DNA from: Virgisporangium aliadipatigenens
GTDB lineage: Bacteria; Actinomycetota; Actinomycetes; Mycobacteriales; Micromonosporaceae
DNA: 64,000 bases
Assembly: GCF_016863615.1 (NCBI RefSeq)
Contig: NZ_BOPF01000015.1
Coordinates: forward strand, 186,001 to 250,000
Reading direction: 5' to 3'
Position numbers and translations under genes: made by a program. Position 1 is the first letter of the stretch. The number at the start of each line of letters is the position of its first letter. The notes under the pieces were generated by a model. It was not told the DNA's origin. It made no database searches and was given only the letters and a program-made list of their open reading frames with translations. This document shows positions 18,101 to 25,271 of the stretch, in pieces.

Positions 18101-18597
18101 GTCCGGTGAATCCGGCCTATGTCGAGCGCCCGCCGCTGCCCGAGGGCTGGTACATCTACTACGAACGCCTCGACCGCAACGGCGGCTTCTCGGTCTACCT
18201 GCCCAACACGTACCGGCCGACGTTCCGCAGGAACGGGGGTGCCAAGTACGAGATCGTGCGCTTCTCGGTGGGCGGCCGCACGCTGGAGATCGACCAGACG
18301 GACACGCCGCAGCCCAATCCGGTCGCGGACTGGCAGGGCCAGCGGGACCGCCGCCGTTCGGCCGGCGACTTCCCGGGCTACGAGGAAGTGAAGATCGCGC
18401 CGGTCACGTACTTCCAGAACGCGGCGGACTGGGAGTTCACGTTCAACAGCGGGGGCGGGCGCTCGCACGTCAACAACCGCGGGTTCGTGGTCTCGCCCAC
18501 CAAGGCGTACGGGATCTGGTACCAGTCTCCGGACGCCGACTGGGGGGCCGCCCGCGCCGATCTGGAGATCATCTTCAACAGCTTCCGAGTGGGCTGA
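15178..18597 (+). CDS. Receptor-type Ser/Thr protein kinase with very long low-complexity linker
   Basis: About 1139 residues. The ATG at 15178 is preferred; a GTG two codons earlier is possible. The PknB-type kinase domain is complete (numbering from the GTG): Gly loop LGVGGMGRV (24-32), Lys47 in VAIK, HRDVKPSN (143-150), DFG at 163-165, APE at 189-191. Residues 300-895 are Pro-, Ala-, Ser- and Asp-rich, with two blocks of a PTSGA/PASGA repeat near 448-476 and 785-812. One membrane helix lies at about 902-923 (VGVIALVLFLLIGLAVVF). A roughly 150-residue extracytoplasmic C-terminal domain (PPLPEGWYIYYERLDRNGGF) may be the sensor. Typical kinases of this group are near 600 residues. Confidence 0.9.
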   Translation: MVFAMSASPTLVAGRYRLIEPLGVGGMGRVWHAWDQILGRDVAIKEIVPPEELLATERDDMRRRTLREARAAARLNHPNVVRVYDVFETGDKPWIVMEYVPSRSLQEVIVEDGPLPPARAAEIGLGVLAALHAAHRAGVMHRDVKPSNVLLSDDGRVVLTDFGIASVEGDSTVTRPGLVLGSPAYIAPERAREGIAGPASDLWSLGATLYAAVEGRSPYERSSPIATLTALASEEPDPAKNAGVLRGALNGLLRKDPALRIDAVEAERRLRRAASSGGSARRFRWPWEYKPWGNADERPVSPAGSGPVSPIGPPAPRSAPPPASPPQRGVPDAPHTVNLSRLTGPPPPRPIAEQPPLPTGGQGMPTAGRRPAPAGPPAPGTVNLSRIVPGIGGTPTVGAAPTAPVSLPQPRGSRPPARPPADATSVLPSGTVPPPPAALAGGPTTVVPTSGAPTSGAPTSGAPASGAPASGGSSRRENRDRSGHVTGATASLAARAVTGRQSGKAAGRKGADDAPETSGPSAAASAQSTVDAAAAAGSVAEVDAPGSPTSSSSSSGSSTSSPESSSTSSAWPASSSSSSVEGEASSAASAGSTAGGASAAVDDAVTTSDDAGTTSAGTDAAGEAASGTARDSAASDVGDGAAVSADASPTSGAAVGGAAGTAGVDRAGDAARTPSVEDAVTASDEDVVTAADAVAADPEAVDALDTDSVDGADTALDTRADTAPDARAQADLDARDDADAADRTAVDRTAVDQAAAAAEEADSDGDDESTAAGTPLSAEPGSAAPTSGAPTSGVPTSGAPTSGAPASGVSPTASGRARPTFPWRGGSSSGSTRSTSGRAGLVGRPVTFDKSAGRRSTPDATVVQPAASQSSITPSRAHRILASAAVPTSLKKASDLAERRRVLVGVIALVLFLLIGLAVVFGDGDGDDKPSGTPTGSTPTQGAPASSAPQAGQSPGGSSPAVESPAAPPPPASSGPVNPAYVERPPLPEGWYIYYERLDRNGGFSVYLPNTYRPTFRRNGGAKYEIVRFSVGGRTLEIDQTDTPQPNPVADWQGQRDRRRSAGDFPGYEEVKIAPVTYFQNAADWEFTFNSGGGRSHVNNRGFVVSPTKAYGIWYQSPDADWGAARADLEIIFNSFRVG

Positions 18598-18614
18598 CCG
18601 GCCGGCGAGACTGC

Positions 18615-19520
18615 CTACGGGCGGACGGGCACCCGGGCGATGAGCGCGGCCAGGAAGGCCGCGGCGTTCCGGGCGGCCACCTCCTGCCATCCCGCGCGGT
18701 CGGCGACATGCTTGGCGCCGTCGGCCTTGTCGCTGATCCCGCGCACGGTCAGGATGGGCGCGGTGTAGAGATGCCCGGCCTTGGCGGCGCCGGCGCTCTC
18801 CATCTCGATGGCGACCGCGTCGTTGAAGTTGCGGTCGATCTGGGTGGCCAGCGGGGTCGTGCGCGAGTTCAGGACGACGTCGCCGCTGGCGATCGGCTTG
18901 AAGTGAACGGTCGGTCCCGGGTCGTCCGCGTGCCATCCGCCTTCGCGGCCCACCTGGCGCGCGAGCTGTTCGAGGCGGTGCGGTGCCTCCCAGGCGTCCG
19001 GGTGGAAGCGGAACTCGTCGCGGTCGGCGCGCCCGCCGTGATAGCCGTAGATCTTCGTGGCGACCACGACGTCGCCGAGCCGAACGGAGGGTTTGAGCGC
19101 GCCGGCCACCCCCGTGAAGAAGAGCGCACGCGGCTGGAAAGCGGCGATCGCCCGTTCCGTCAGAACCGCCGCCGCGGCCGTGCCGCACCCGACGACGGTG
19201 ACCGCGACGTCGACGTCGGTGCCGGTCAGCTTCCCCACCTCGAAAATCGTCCCGGCCGCGTGGATGAACGACCACCGCCCCGTCACGTACTCGCAGACGG
19301 CCGCGCACTCGTGATCCAGGGCGGTGAGAACGACCACCCCGCCCGACGGTGGAGCGGGTCCCACCGGTGCGGTCGCCTGCGCGACGACCTGCGTCACGAC
19401 CCGCCCACGGCGCGCGCTGACGCAGGCACAGGAGGGAACGATCATGGTCGGCCGGGTAACCGGCGGCCTGGTGCGGCGTTGAAAGTGTGGGCCGGAACCA
19501 CCACCTGCTCGCGGGCTCAT
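18615..19520 (-). CDS. MTA/SAH-nucleosidase-like nucleoside phosphorylase-superfamily protein
   Basis: 301 residues. The start at 19520 was chosen for the AGGAGG site five bases upstream; a longer frame to 19703 lacks such support. The PNP_UDP_1 core begins near residue 60 (GGVVVLTALDHECAAVCEYV). It continues with ALFFTGVAGALKPSVRLGDVVVATK, VAIEMESAG (ribose-binding Met-Glu) and RGISDKAD (catalytic Asp). It probably cleaves an N-glycosidic bond in methylthioadenosine, S-adenosylhomocysteine or a related nucleoside. The extra 55 N-terminal residues, Arg/Cys-rich, are not part of the enzyme fold. Confidence 0.85.
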   Translation of the reverse strand: MSPRAGGGSGPHFQRRTRPPVTRPTMIVPSCACVSARRGRVVTQVVAQATAPVGPAPPSGGVVVLTALDHECAAVCEYVTGRWSFIHAAGTIFEVGKLTGTDVDVAVTVVGCGTAAAAVLTERAIAAFQPRALFFTGVAGALKPSVRLGDVVVATKIYGYHGGRADRDEFRFHPDAWEAPHRLEQLARQVGREGGWHADDPGPTVHFKPIASGDVVLNSRTTPLATQIDRNFNDAVAIEMESAGAAKAGHLYTAPILTVRGISDKADGAKHVADRAGWQEVAARNAAAFLAALIARVPVRP

Positions 19521-19951
19521 CAGGTCCTCCTCACGCGGCGGGAAGACTGAGCGCCACCTCGAGGGCGACTCGGCCGATCGGCTGTGGCACTCAGGCCGTG
19601 TCCGACAGTATGGGGTGTAACACTCCTGACTGCTAGACGCCCGTGTGACATTCTGCCGGATGGCTACATGGCAGAAAGCTGGCCAGGAGCGTGTGCATGC
19701 CACGTTCCGTGATCGATCTGCGATACGGCGATCGGCTGCCGTTCAGATTGCCGCACGTCGGACCGTGGTGAGCGGTGGGCGGGTGTCGGCTTGGTGCCGG
19801 CCGTTCCGGCAAAATGAGTAACGAAACGGGTGACTTTGCCTGACAGAAGTTGGCCGTTTGTCGTATTGTTAGCCGCGTTCTCGCAGTCAGCCGTCTAGCT
19901 ACTTTCCGATGGGCTGCGCGGGTCTGCCCTTCCGATTCGATCGAGGTTGCG
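19521..19951. other. 431-base divergent intergenic region
   Basis: This is the longest non-coding stretch of the window, between the nucleosidase (leftward) and the second XRE-DUF5753 gene (rightward). It is visibly less GC-rich near 19800-19880. Apart from the candidate promoter at 19840-19869, I see no tRNA, riboswitch or long repeat. Both flanking frames could extend into it, but neither extension has a supporting ribosome site. Confidence 0.6.
19840..19869 (+). promoter_or_regulatory. Candidate vegetative promoter for the XRE-DUF5753 gene
   Basis: CTGACA (19840-19845) is separated by 18 bases from TATTGT (19864-19869); these match the sigma-70 consensus at 5/6 and 4/6 positions. The implied transcript would have a leader of about 75 bases before the GTG at 19952. 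This is a pattern-only call. Confidence 0.4.
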
Positions 19952-20893
19952 GTGGCCACAGGTGACTCGCCCGCGGGCGCGCGTAGGCGCGTCCGTCTGG
20001 CTGTCCGCGAGGCTCGCGAGGCGAAAGGCTACACGCAGTCCGCCGTCGCGGACGCGATGGACTGGTCCCTGAGCAAGCTGGTGCGGATCGAGCTGGGCGA
20101 GGTCACGATCACGCCCAACGACCTGCGCCCGCTGCTGACATTTCTCGGCGTGACGGACAAGGACGTCGTCGACAGTCTCATCCAGGACTCGCGCGCCTCC
20201 CGCCGGCGGAAGCTCTGGTGGGACGAGCCGAAGTTCCGTGATGCGCTCACGCCGGCGATTCGCCAGCTGATCCAGTTCGAGGCCGAGGCGACCGAGTACC
20301 GCTCGTACAACGTGCTCTTCCCGGCGCCCCTGCAGACCCAGGCGTACGCCGAGGCGTTGTTCCGGTCGTACGGCGGGAGCGAGTTGCCCGAGGACGTGCG
20401 CAGGGCGCGGGTCGAGACCCGTCAGCGACGGCGCGCCGAGATGCTCCGCCGAAACGACGGCATCAAGACCTATGTGCTGCTGGACGAGATTGCGTTGCGT
20501 CGCCCGTACGTGCCGCGTGACGTGATGGTCGACCAGCTGACCGACGTGCTGAGTCTCGTCGAGCGTTCCGACGTGATGGTGCGCATCCTGCATTTCGACG
20601 CCGATATCCCTCCCTCGCTTTTCGGCGCTTTCGAGATTCTCACCCTGCCGACCGGAGACGCGATCCTCTACCGCGAGAGCGGCCTCTCCGACGAGCTGGT
20701 GGAGGACGCGGCGGAGGTGACGCGGCATCGCGAAATCTTCGATCTCCGCTGGGATCGCGCGCTCGACGACGACGAGTCGCGCGCGATGGTCGAACGGACG
20801 ATCAAGTCGCTGAGCAGTGGCAATCCCCCCGCAGGTGCGGCGCCGCCCGGCTCGACGGGTCGAGGCACCCGTCGCCGACGCGAAGCCGAATAG
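19952..20893 (+). CDS. XRE-family regulator with DUF5753 domain
   Basis: 313 residues from the GTG at 19952, which has GAGG five bases upstream. The HTH is TQSAVADAMDWSLSKLVRIE, and the DUF5753 part runs from EATEYRSYNVLFPAPLQTQA to GDAILYRESGLSD. A basic, Gly/Pro-rich tail ends the protein. The two following genes are DUF397 proteins, the classical small partners of this regulator type. It is a second, separate instance of the family in this window (the first is at 1178-2020). Confidence 0.9.
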   Translation: MATGDSPAGARRRVRLAVREAREAKGYTQSAVADAMDWSLSKLVRIELGEVTITPNDLRPLLTFLGVTDKDVVDSLIQDSRASRRRKLWWDEPKFRDALTPAIRQLIQFEAEATEYRSYNVLFPAPLQTQAYAEALFRSYGGSELPEDVRRARVETRQRRRAEMLRRNDGIKTYVLLDEIALRRPYVPRDVMVDQLTDVLSLVERSDVMVRILHFDADIPPSLFGAFEILTLPTGDAILYRESGLSDELVEDAAEVTRHREIFDLRWDRALDDDESRAMVERTIKSLSSGNPPAGAAPPGSTGRGTRRRREAE

Positions 20894-20969
20894 TTTTCCG
20901 GTCTGTCGCCCACGAAGCGGGGAGTCCGGACGCCAGAAAGCTCATTGACAAAAGTAGAGGGATATCAGC

Positions 20970-21170
20970 GTGGATATTACAACCGGCCGACCGGCGTGGA
21001 AGAAGAGCACGAAGTGCTCGAGCGGGGGGTGCGTCGAGGTGGCCCCGGCGCCGAGCGCGCAACTCGTGCGGGACTCGAAGCTGCTGGACGAGAGCCCCAT
21101 CCTGGTCTTCGCCGAGGCGCGGTGGCGGGAGTTCGTCGCCGGCGTGAAGGACGGTCAGTTCGACCTCTGA
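20970..21170 (+). CDS. DUF397 family small protein
   Basis: 66 residues, GTG start with GAGGGA upstream. It shows the DUF397 pattern: WKKSTKCSSGGCVEVAPAPS, then VRDSKLLDESPILVFAEARWREFVAGVKDG. Such proteins are encoded beside XRE-DUF5753 regulators and are thought to act as their partners in development or toxin-antitoxin-like control. It lies 76 bases after the XRE gene. Confidence 0.9.
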   Translation: MDITTGRPAWKKSTKCSSGGCVEVAPAPSAQLVRDSKLLDESPILVFAEARWREFVAGVKDGQFDL

Positions 21171-21325
21171 GTGTGTATCCGGACGCATTGCGAACGGTCA
21201 CTGCACTCCGGGCCAATCACGATATGTAATGCAATGTCATGACCGTACTGCGGTTATGGCGGTGTGAAGTTTCCGACCGGTTACGTATCGTGGGTGGGGG
21301 AGGTACTGCCGGGAGGGATGGCCGG

Positions 21326-21541
21326 ATGCTGAAACGAGGTGCAACGCACTGGCGACGGAGCACATTCTGCGCGACCGGAGAGTGTGTGGAAGTCGCCCGC
21401 GCGGGCGAGGACGTCGTCGTACGCAACTCCACCGACGGCGACAACGTGGTCGCCTTCACCCCTGAGGCCTGGACGGATTTCGTCGAGGCGATCCGGGACG
21501 GTGAGTTCGACCAGCCAAACGAATTGGCGGACGTGAATTAG
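21326..21541 (+). CDS. DUF397 family small protein (second copy)
   Basis: 71 residues from the ATG at 21326, which has GGAGGG eight bases upstream. HWRRSTFCATGECVEVARAG, VVVRNSTDGDNVVAFTPEAW and FVEAIRDGEFD match DUF397 and resemble the preceding gene. It is about 155 bases downstream of the first copy, so it may be separately expressed. A strong hairpin follows its stop. Confidence 0.9.
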   Translation: MLKRGATHWRRSTFCATGECVEVARAGEDVVVRNSTDGDNVVAFTPEAWTDFVEAIRDGEFDQPNELADVN

Positions 21542-21555
21542 AAGTGAATGCGGCA

Positions 21556-21588
21556 AACGGCGGGCTCCGACCCACGGAGCCCGCCGTT
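21556..21588. terminator. Bidirectional hairpin terminator
   Basis: AACGGCGGGCTCC (21556-21568) pairs perfectly with GGAGCCCGCCGTT (21576-21588) over 13 bases around a seven-base loop. It lies between the convergent DUF397 and MFS genes, 6 bases before the end of the latter. There is no long U-tract, as is usual in high-GC actinobacteria. Confidence 0.8.
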
Positions 21589-21593
21589 CGCGT

Positions 21594-22835
21594 TCACAGC
21601 GCGGCCGGCACCGCGGTTTTCTCCTCCGCCGGCGCGTCCGGCCGGGGCTCCCGCACCCCCATGAACGGCATCAGCGCCAACGCCGTTCCCAGACTCAACC
21701 CTCCCGCCACCACGAACGCCCACCCCGGCGCCGACGCGTCGATGACCGCACCGGCGAGCGGCGAACCCACGGCGAGCCCCAGCGTGATGGACGAGTTGTG
21801 CCACCCCATCGCCTCCCCACGCGCGGCGGCCGGGACGAGCCGGCTCACGGCGTCGGCGGTCGCGGCCAGCGTCGGCGCGCACAGCAGGCCCGCCGGGATC
21901 AGCGCCACCGCCAGCCACCAGGCGCCGGTGGCGAGCCCGACCGGGATCGTGAACGCCCCCAGCAGCGCGACCAGCACGACCGGCGGCGGCGTGCGGCGCA
22001 GCGCCCCGAAGAGGAACCCGCCGAGCAGTGAGTAGGCAGCCCAGCCCGCCACCACGAAGCCGACCAGCGACACCTCGCCGTTGGCCCGGAGCGTGGCCAC
22101 GATGGCCAGGTCGCTGCCGGCGAGCACGGCGGTGGTGGCGACGGAGATGATCAGGTAGCTGCCGAACCGGAACGTCATCCACGACCGGCGCGGGACCCGT
22201 TCGGCGACGGTGTGCTCCTCGTCGGCCGCGCGGATGGGCGGGTCGGCCACGTAGAACGCCGCACCGGCGAGCACCATCGCCGCCCCGACGGCGTACATCA
22301 TGACCGTGGAGGACGTCGTGGTGGCCAGCACCACCGCGGCCGCCGGCCCCACCATGAACGACAACTCCACGCTCATGGAGTCCAGCGCGTACGCGGGCTT
22401 GCGGTGCGCCTCGGGCACGAGCGCGGCGATCGACTGGCGGACCACCGAGAAGACCGGCAGCGAGACGAGGCCGAGCAGCCCGGCGGCGACCACGAGCGCG
22501 TGGTACGGCAGCGACGGCGCCGTCATCCAGAACGCCAGTTCGGCGGTGACGCCGATCGCCAGCGCGAACCGCAGCGACGTGCGGTCGAGCAGCCGCCCGA
22601 TCAGTGGCCCGCCGAGCGCGCTGGTGATCGTCAGTACGCCGCTGACGACCCCGGCGCGGGCGTAGGACTCGCCGAGGCCCAGCACGACGTGCAGGGTCAA
22701 CGCCATGAACACGGCGCTGGCCGGGATCCGGGCGATCAGCGCGAGGATCATCAGCGAACGGACACCGGGCAGGCGCAGGACACTGCGGTAGGGGGCGAGT
22801 CGCATACGGCCCATACTGGCAACCCGGTCGGACAT
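21594..22835 (-). CDS. Major facilitator superfamily transporter
   Basis: 413 residues with about 12 hydrophobic segments. The loop 2-3 region GGPLIGRLLDRTSLRFALAIG is the MFS signature area. YALDSMSVELSFMVGPAAAVVL and EAMGWHNSSITLGLAVGSPLAG are typical of drug-efflux type carriers. In-frame ATGs at 22814 and 22805 are alternative starts, since the first ATG has no clear ribosome site. It is divergent from the next MFS gene with only 18 bases between the annotated starts. Confidence 0.9.
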   Translation of the reverse strand: MSDRVASMGRMRLAPYRSVLRLPGVRSLMILALIARIPASAVFMALTLHVVLGLGESYARAGVVSGVLTITSALGGPLIGRLLDRTSLRFALAIGVTAELAFWMTAPSLPYHALVVAAGLLGLVSLPVFSVVRQSIAALVPEAHRKPAYALDSMSVELSFMVGPAAAVVLATTTSSTVMMYAVGAAMVLAGAAFYVADPPIRAADEEHTVAERVPRRSWMTFRFGSYLIISVATTAVLAGSDLAIVATLRANGEVSLVGFVVAGWAAYSLLGGFLFGALRRTPPPVVLVALLGAFTIPVGLATGAWWLAVALIPAGLLCAPTLAATADAVSRLVPAAARGEAMGWHNSSITLGLAVGSPLAGAVIDASAPGWAFVVAGGLSLGTALALMPFMGVREPRPDAPAEEKTAVPAAL

Positions 22836-22853
22836 TTTTCACGGAGTTAACAG

Positions 22854-24311
22854 GTGCGCATGAGCGGGGTCACACCGGGCGGTCCGCCCTCCCCCCGGAA
22901 GGGCACCTCGGGCGGCGGCGGCGCGGCGTTCAAGATCAAGAAGACCTACAGCGTGATCGTCTTCATCGTCCTCGCCTCGTTGGACAACGTCGCGATCCAG
23001 CTCGTGCCGCCGCTGTACGACCCGATCGCGCGGGCGTTCGAGGTGCCGGAGGGGGTCGTCGCGGTGGTGACCGCGGTGACCTATCTGGTGACCGCGGTGG
23101 CGGCCGTCGGGTGGGCGTTCGCCGGGGACCGGGGCAATCGCCGGCCGCTGCTGGTGATCGGCACGATCCTGTGGGCCGTGGGCACGGCGGCGACGGGGTG
23201 GGCGCCCGGCCTGACCGTGTTCGTGATCGCGCAGGTGGTCGGCGCGATCGGGCTGGGCGCCGTGGGCTCGGTCGGGTTCTCCGTGGTGAGCGACCTCATC
23301 TCGCCGCGGCGGCGCGGGCTGGTGATGAGCCTGTGGGGGCTCTCGCAGGGCATCGGGACCCTGGCGGGCACGCTCGCCGGTGGGCTGCTGGGTGCGGCGG
23401 ACTGGCGGCGTCCGTTCCAGGTGATGGCCGTGACGGGGACGGTGGCCGCGGTGGCGTATCTCTTCACCGCCGACATCCGCCGGGGCGAGAGCGAGCCGCA
23501 ACTGGCGGGCGTGGAGTACGACCACCGGATCTCGCGGGAACAGCTGCCGGAGATCCTGGGCCGGCGCACGAACGTCTGGCTGGTGCTGCAGGGCCTCTCC
23601 GCGCAGGTGACGTTCGGGTCGTTCGTGTGGCTGCCGCGGCTGTTCCAGGCGCGCGCGGAGGAACAGGGCTACGACTCGGCGACGGCGGTGGCGATCGGTG
23701 CGGTGTTCGCGACGCTGTTCCAGCTCGGCGGCGTGCTGTCGATCATCGGCGGGCTGGTCGGCGATCGGCTCCAGCGGCGCACGCCACGGGGCCGGGCGCT
23801 GGTGGCCTCGGCGGGGATCCTGGGCGGGGTGCCGTTCTTCGTGGGGCTGTTCTTCCTGCCGATGCGGGTGCACATCGACGAGGGCTCCGTGCCGCTGGGG
23901 GTGCTCAAGAGCGTGTATCAGGAGCCGACGGTGGCGTTCGCGCTGCTGGCCGCGCTGAGTGGGCTGGCGCTGACGTCGGCGAACTCCCCGAACTGGTTCG
24001 CGCTGATCGCCGACGTCAACCCGCCGGAGCATCGCGGCACGGTGTACAGCCTCGGCAACCTCGTCAACGGCGTGGGGCGCGCCGCCGGGAACGGCCTGGT
24101 CGGCCTGGTCTTCTCCGCGCTGGCCCGGAGCCTGCCGCCGCCGGCCAACTACGCGGTGGGGTTGGCGGCGTTCCAGGTCTTCTTCGTGCCGACCGGGATC
24201 ATGTACTACATGGCGTCGCGGACCTCGCCGAAAGACATCGACGAGGTCCGCGAGGTGCTTGCGGCCAGAGCGGCCGAGGCCGGCGTCAGGCCTTCGTCAT
24301 CTCCGCCTTGA
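22854..24311 (+). CDS. Major facilitator superfamily transporter (spinster-like)
   Basis: 485 residues with a GTG start and GGAG seven bases upstream. A Gly-rich 27-residue leader precedes 12 membrane segments. LASLDNVAIQLVPPLYDPIA, GWAFAGDRGNRRPLLVIGTI and the central loop with ADIRRGE suggest the spinster/sugar-phosphate branch of MFS. The substrate is unknown. Its last 26 bases overlap the convergent sigma-factor gene. Confidence 0.85.
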   Translation: MRMSGVTPGGPPSPRKGTSGGGGAAFKIKKTYSVIVFIVLASLDNVAIQLVPPLYDPIARAFEVPEGVVAVVTAVTYLVTAVAAVGWAFAGDRGNRRPLLVIGTILWAVGTAATGWAPGLTVFVIAQVVGAIGLGAVGSVGFSVVSDLISPRRRGLVMSLWGLSQGIGTLAGTLAGGLLGAADWRRPFQVMAVTGTVAAVAYLFTADIRRGESEPQLAGVEYDHRISREQLPEILGRRTNVWLVLQGLSAQVTFGSFVWLPRLFQARAEEQGYDSATAVAIGAVFATLFQLGGVLSIIGGLVGDRLQRRTPRGRALVASAGILGGVPFFVGLFFLPMRVHIDEGSVPLGVLKSVYQEPTVAFALLAALSGLALTSANSPNWFALIADVNPPEHRGTVYSLGNLVNGVGRAAGNGLVGLVFSALARSLPPPANYAVGLAAFQVFFVPTGIMYYMASRTSPKDIDEVREVLAARAAEAGVRPSSSPP

Positions 24312-25101
24312 GAACGCCCAGCGCGTGCGCGAGCAGCCGCGACACGTGCATCTGCGAGATGCCGATCTCGGCGGCGATCTGCGACTGGGTCATGTTGCCG
24401 AAGAAGCGCATGGCGATGATCTTCTGCTCGCGCTCGGGCAGCTTGGCCAGCAGCGGGCGCAGGGCGGCGCGGTTCTCCACCGTCTCCATCTCGGGGTCGG
24501 TGCCGCCGAGGAGGTCCATCAGCTCGCCGCCGCTCTCGTCGCCGTTGACCGGCGCGTGCAGGGAGAGCGCCCGGTAGGCCTGCGAGCAGTCCAGCGCCTC
24601 GATGATCTCTTCCTCGCTGACCTCGAGCCGCGCGGCGAGGTCGGCGACCGTCGGGGAACGTCCCAGCTTCTGCGCGAGGTCGCCGGAGATCTTGCCGATC
24701 TCGAGGCGCAGCTCCTGCAGCCGGCGGGGGACCCGGACGTCCCAGCCCTTGTCCCGGAAGTGTCGCTTGAGCTCGCCGACGATCATCGGGATGGCGTAGC
24801 TGGTGAAGGCCGCCCCGCGCGTCGGGTCGAACCCGTCGATCGACTTCACCAGGGCGAGGCTGGCGACCTGGACGAGGTCGTCCATCTGCTCGCCGCGGTT
24901 GCGGAAGCGGCGCGCCATGTGCTCGGCCAGCGGCAGGTACATCTCGACCAGCCGCTCGCGGGCGCGGGCCCGGTCCGGGCTGCCCTTCGGCAGGTCGGCC
25001 AGCAGCGTGAGCAGGGCGAGCGCGTCGGCGTCGTTCTGCGCACGGGTGCTGACGGCGGCGCGTACCTCGACGGTGGTCGTGGTCTCAGTGACGGTGGTCA
25101 T
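24286..25101 (-). CDS. SigB/SigF-type RNA polymerase sigma factor
   Basis: 271 residues from the ATG at 25101, which has GGAGGG seven bases upstream. Region 2 is FRNRGEQMDDLVQVASLALVKSIDGFDP, with AAFTSYAIPMIVGELKRHFRDKGW. Region 3 is VPRRLQELRLEIGKISGDLA. Region 4 has an HTH (MTQSQIAAEIGISQMHVSRLL). These are hallmarks of the SigB/SigF/SigG group of actinobacteria, which control general stress and sporulation. It is followed in gene order by the SpoIIE-type phosphatase and RsbW-like kinase on the same strand, the expected regulators. Confidence 0.95.
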   Translation of the reverse strand: MTTVTETTTTVEVRAAVSTRAQNDADALALLTLLADLPKGSPDRARARERLVEMYLPLAEHMARRFRNRGEQMDDLVQVASLALVKSIDGFDPTRGAAFTSYAIPMIVGELKRHFRDKGWDVRVPRRLQELRLEIGKISGDLAQKLGRSPTVADLAARLEVSEEEIIEALDCSQAYRALSLHAPVNGDESGGELMDLLGGTDPEMETVENRAALRPLLAKLPEREQKIIAMRFFGNMTQSQIAAEIGISQMHVSRLLAHALGVLKAEMTKA

Positions 25102-25271
25102 CGATCGGCCCTCCAGAAACACCCTTGCCGGTTAGTACCGCATCCAGTCGACGTTCGTCTGACCAAATATCAGCCGTTCGGCCGATGTTGGTGACCTTGA
25201 AGATACCCGTGTCGCCGTCACGCGGGCAACACGAGACACCCTTCTGAGATGTGCCAGCTTTGTGGCCGGCG

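Noticed and set aside
16858-19308. Open frame of 816 codons opposite the kinase and in shadow of the nucleosidase
   Set aside because: It is Arg/Gly-rich without motifs. The kinase on the other strand has catalytic residues, and the nucleosidase frame carries its family motifs.
25131-25200. SigB/F-type autoregulatory promoter before the sigma gene
   Set aside because: GGTAC and GGTCA elements are present, but no convincing GTTT-N14-17-GGGTA pair could be placed.
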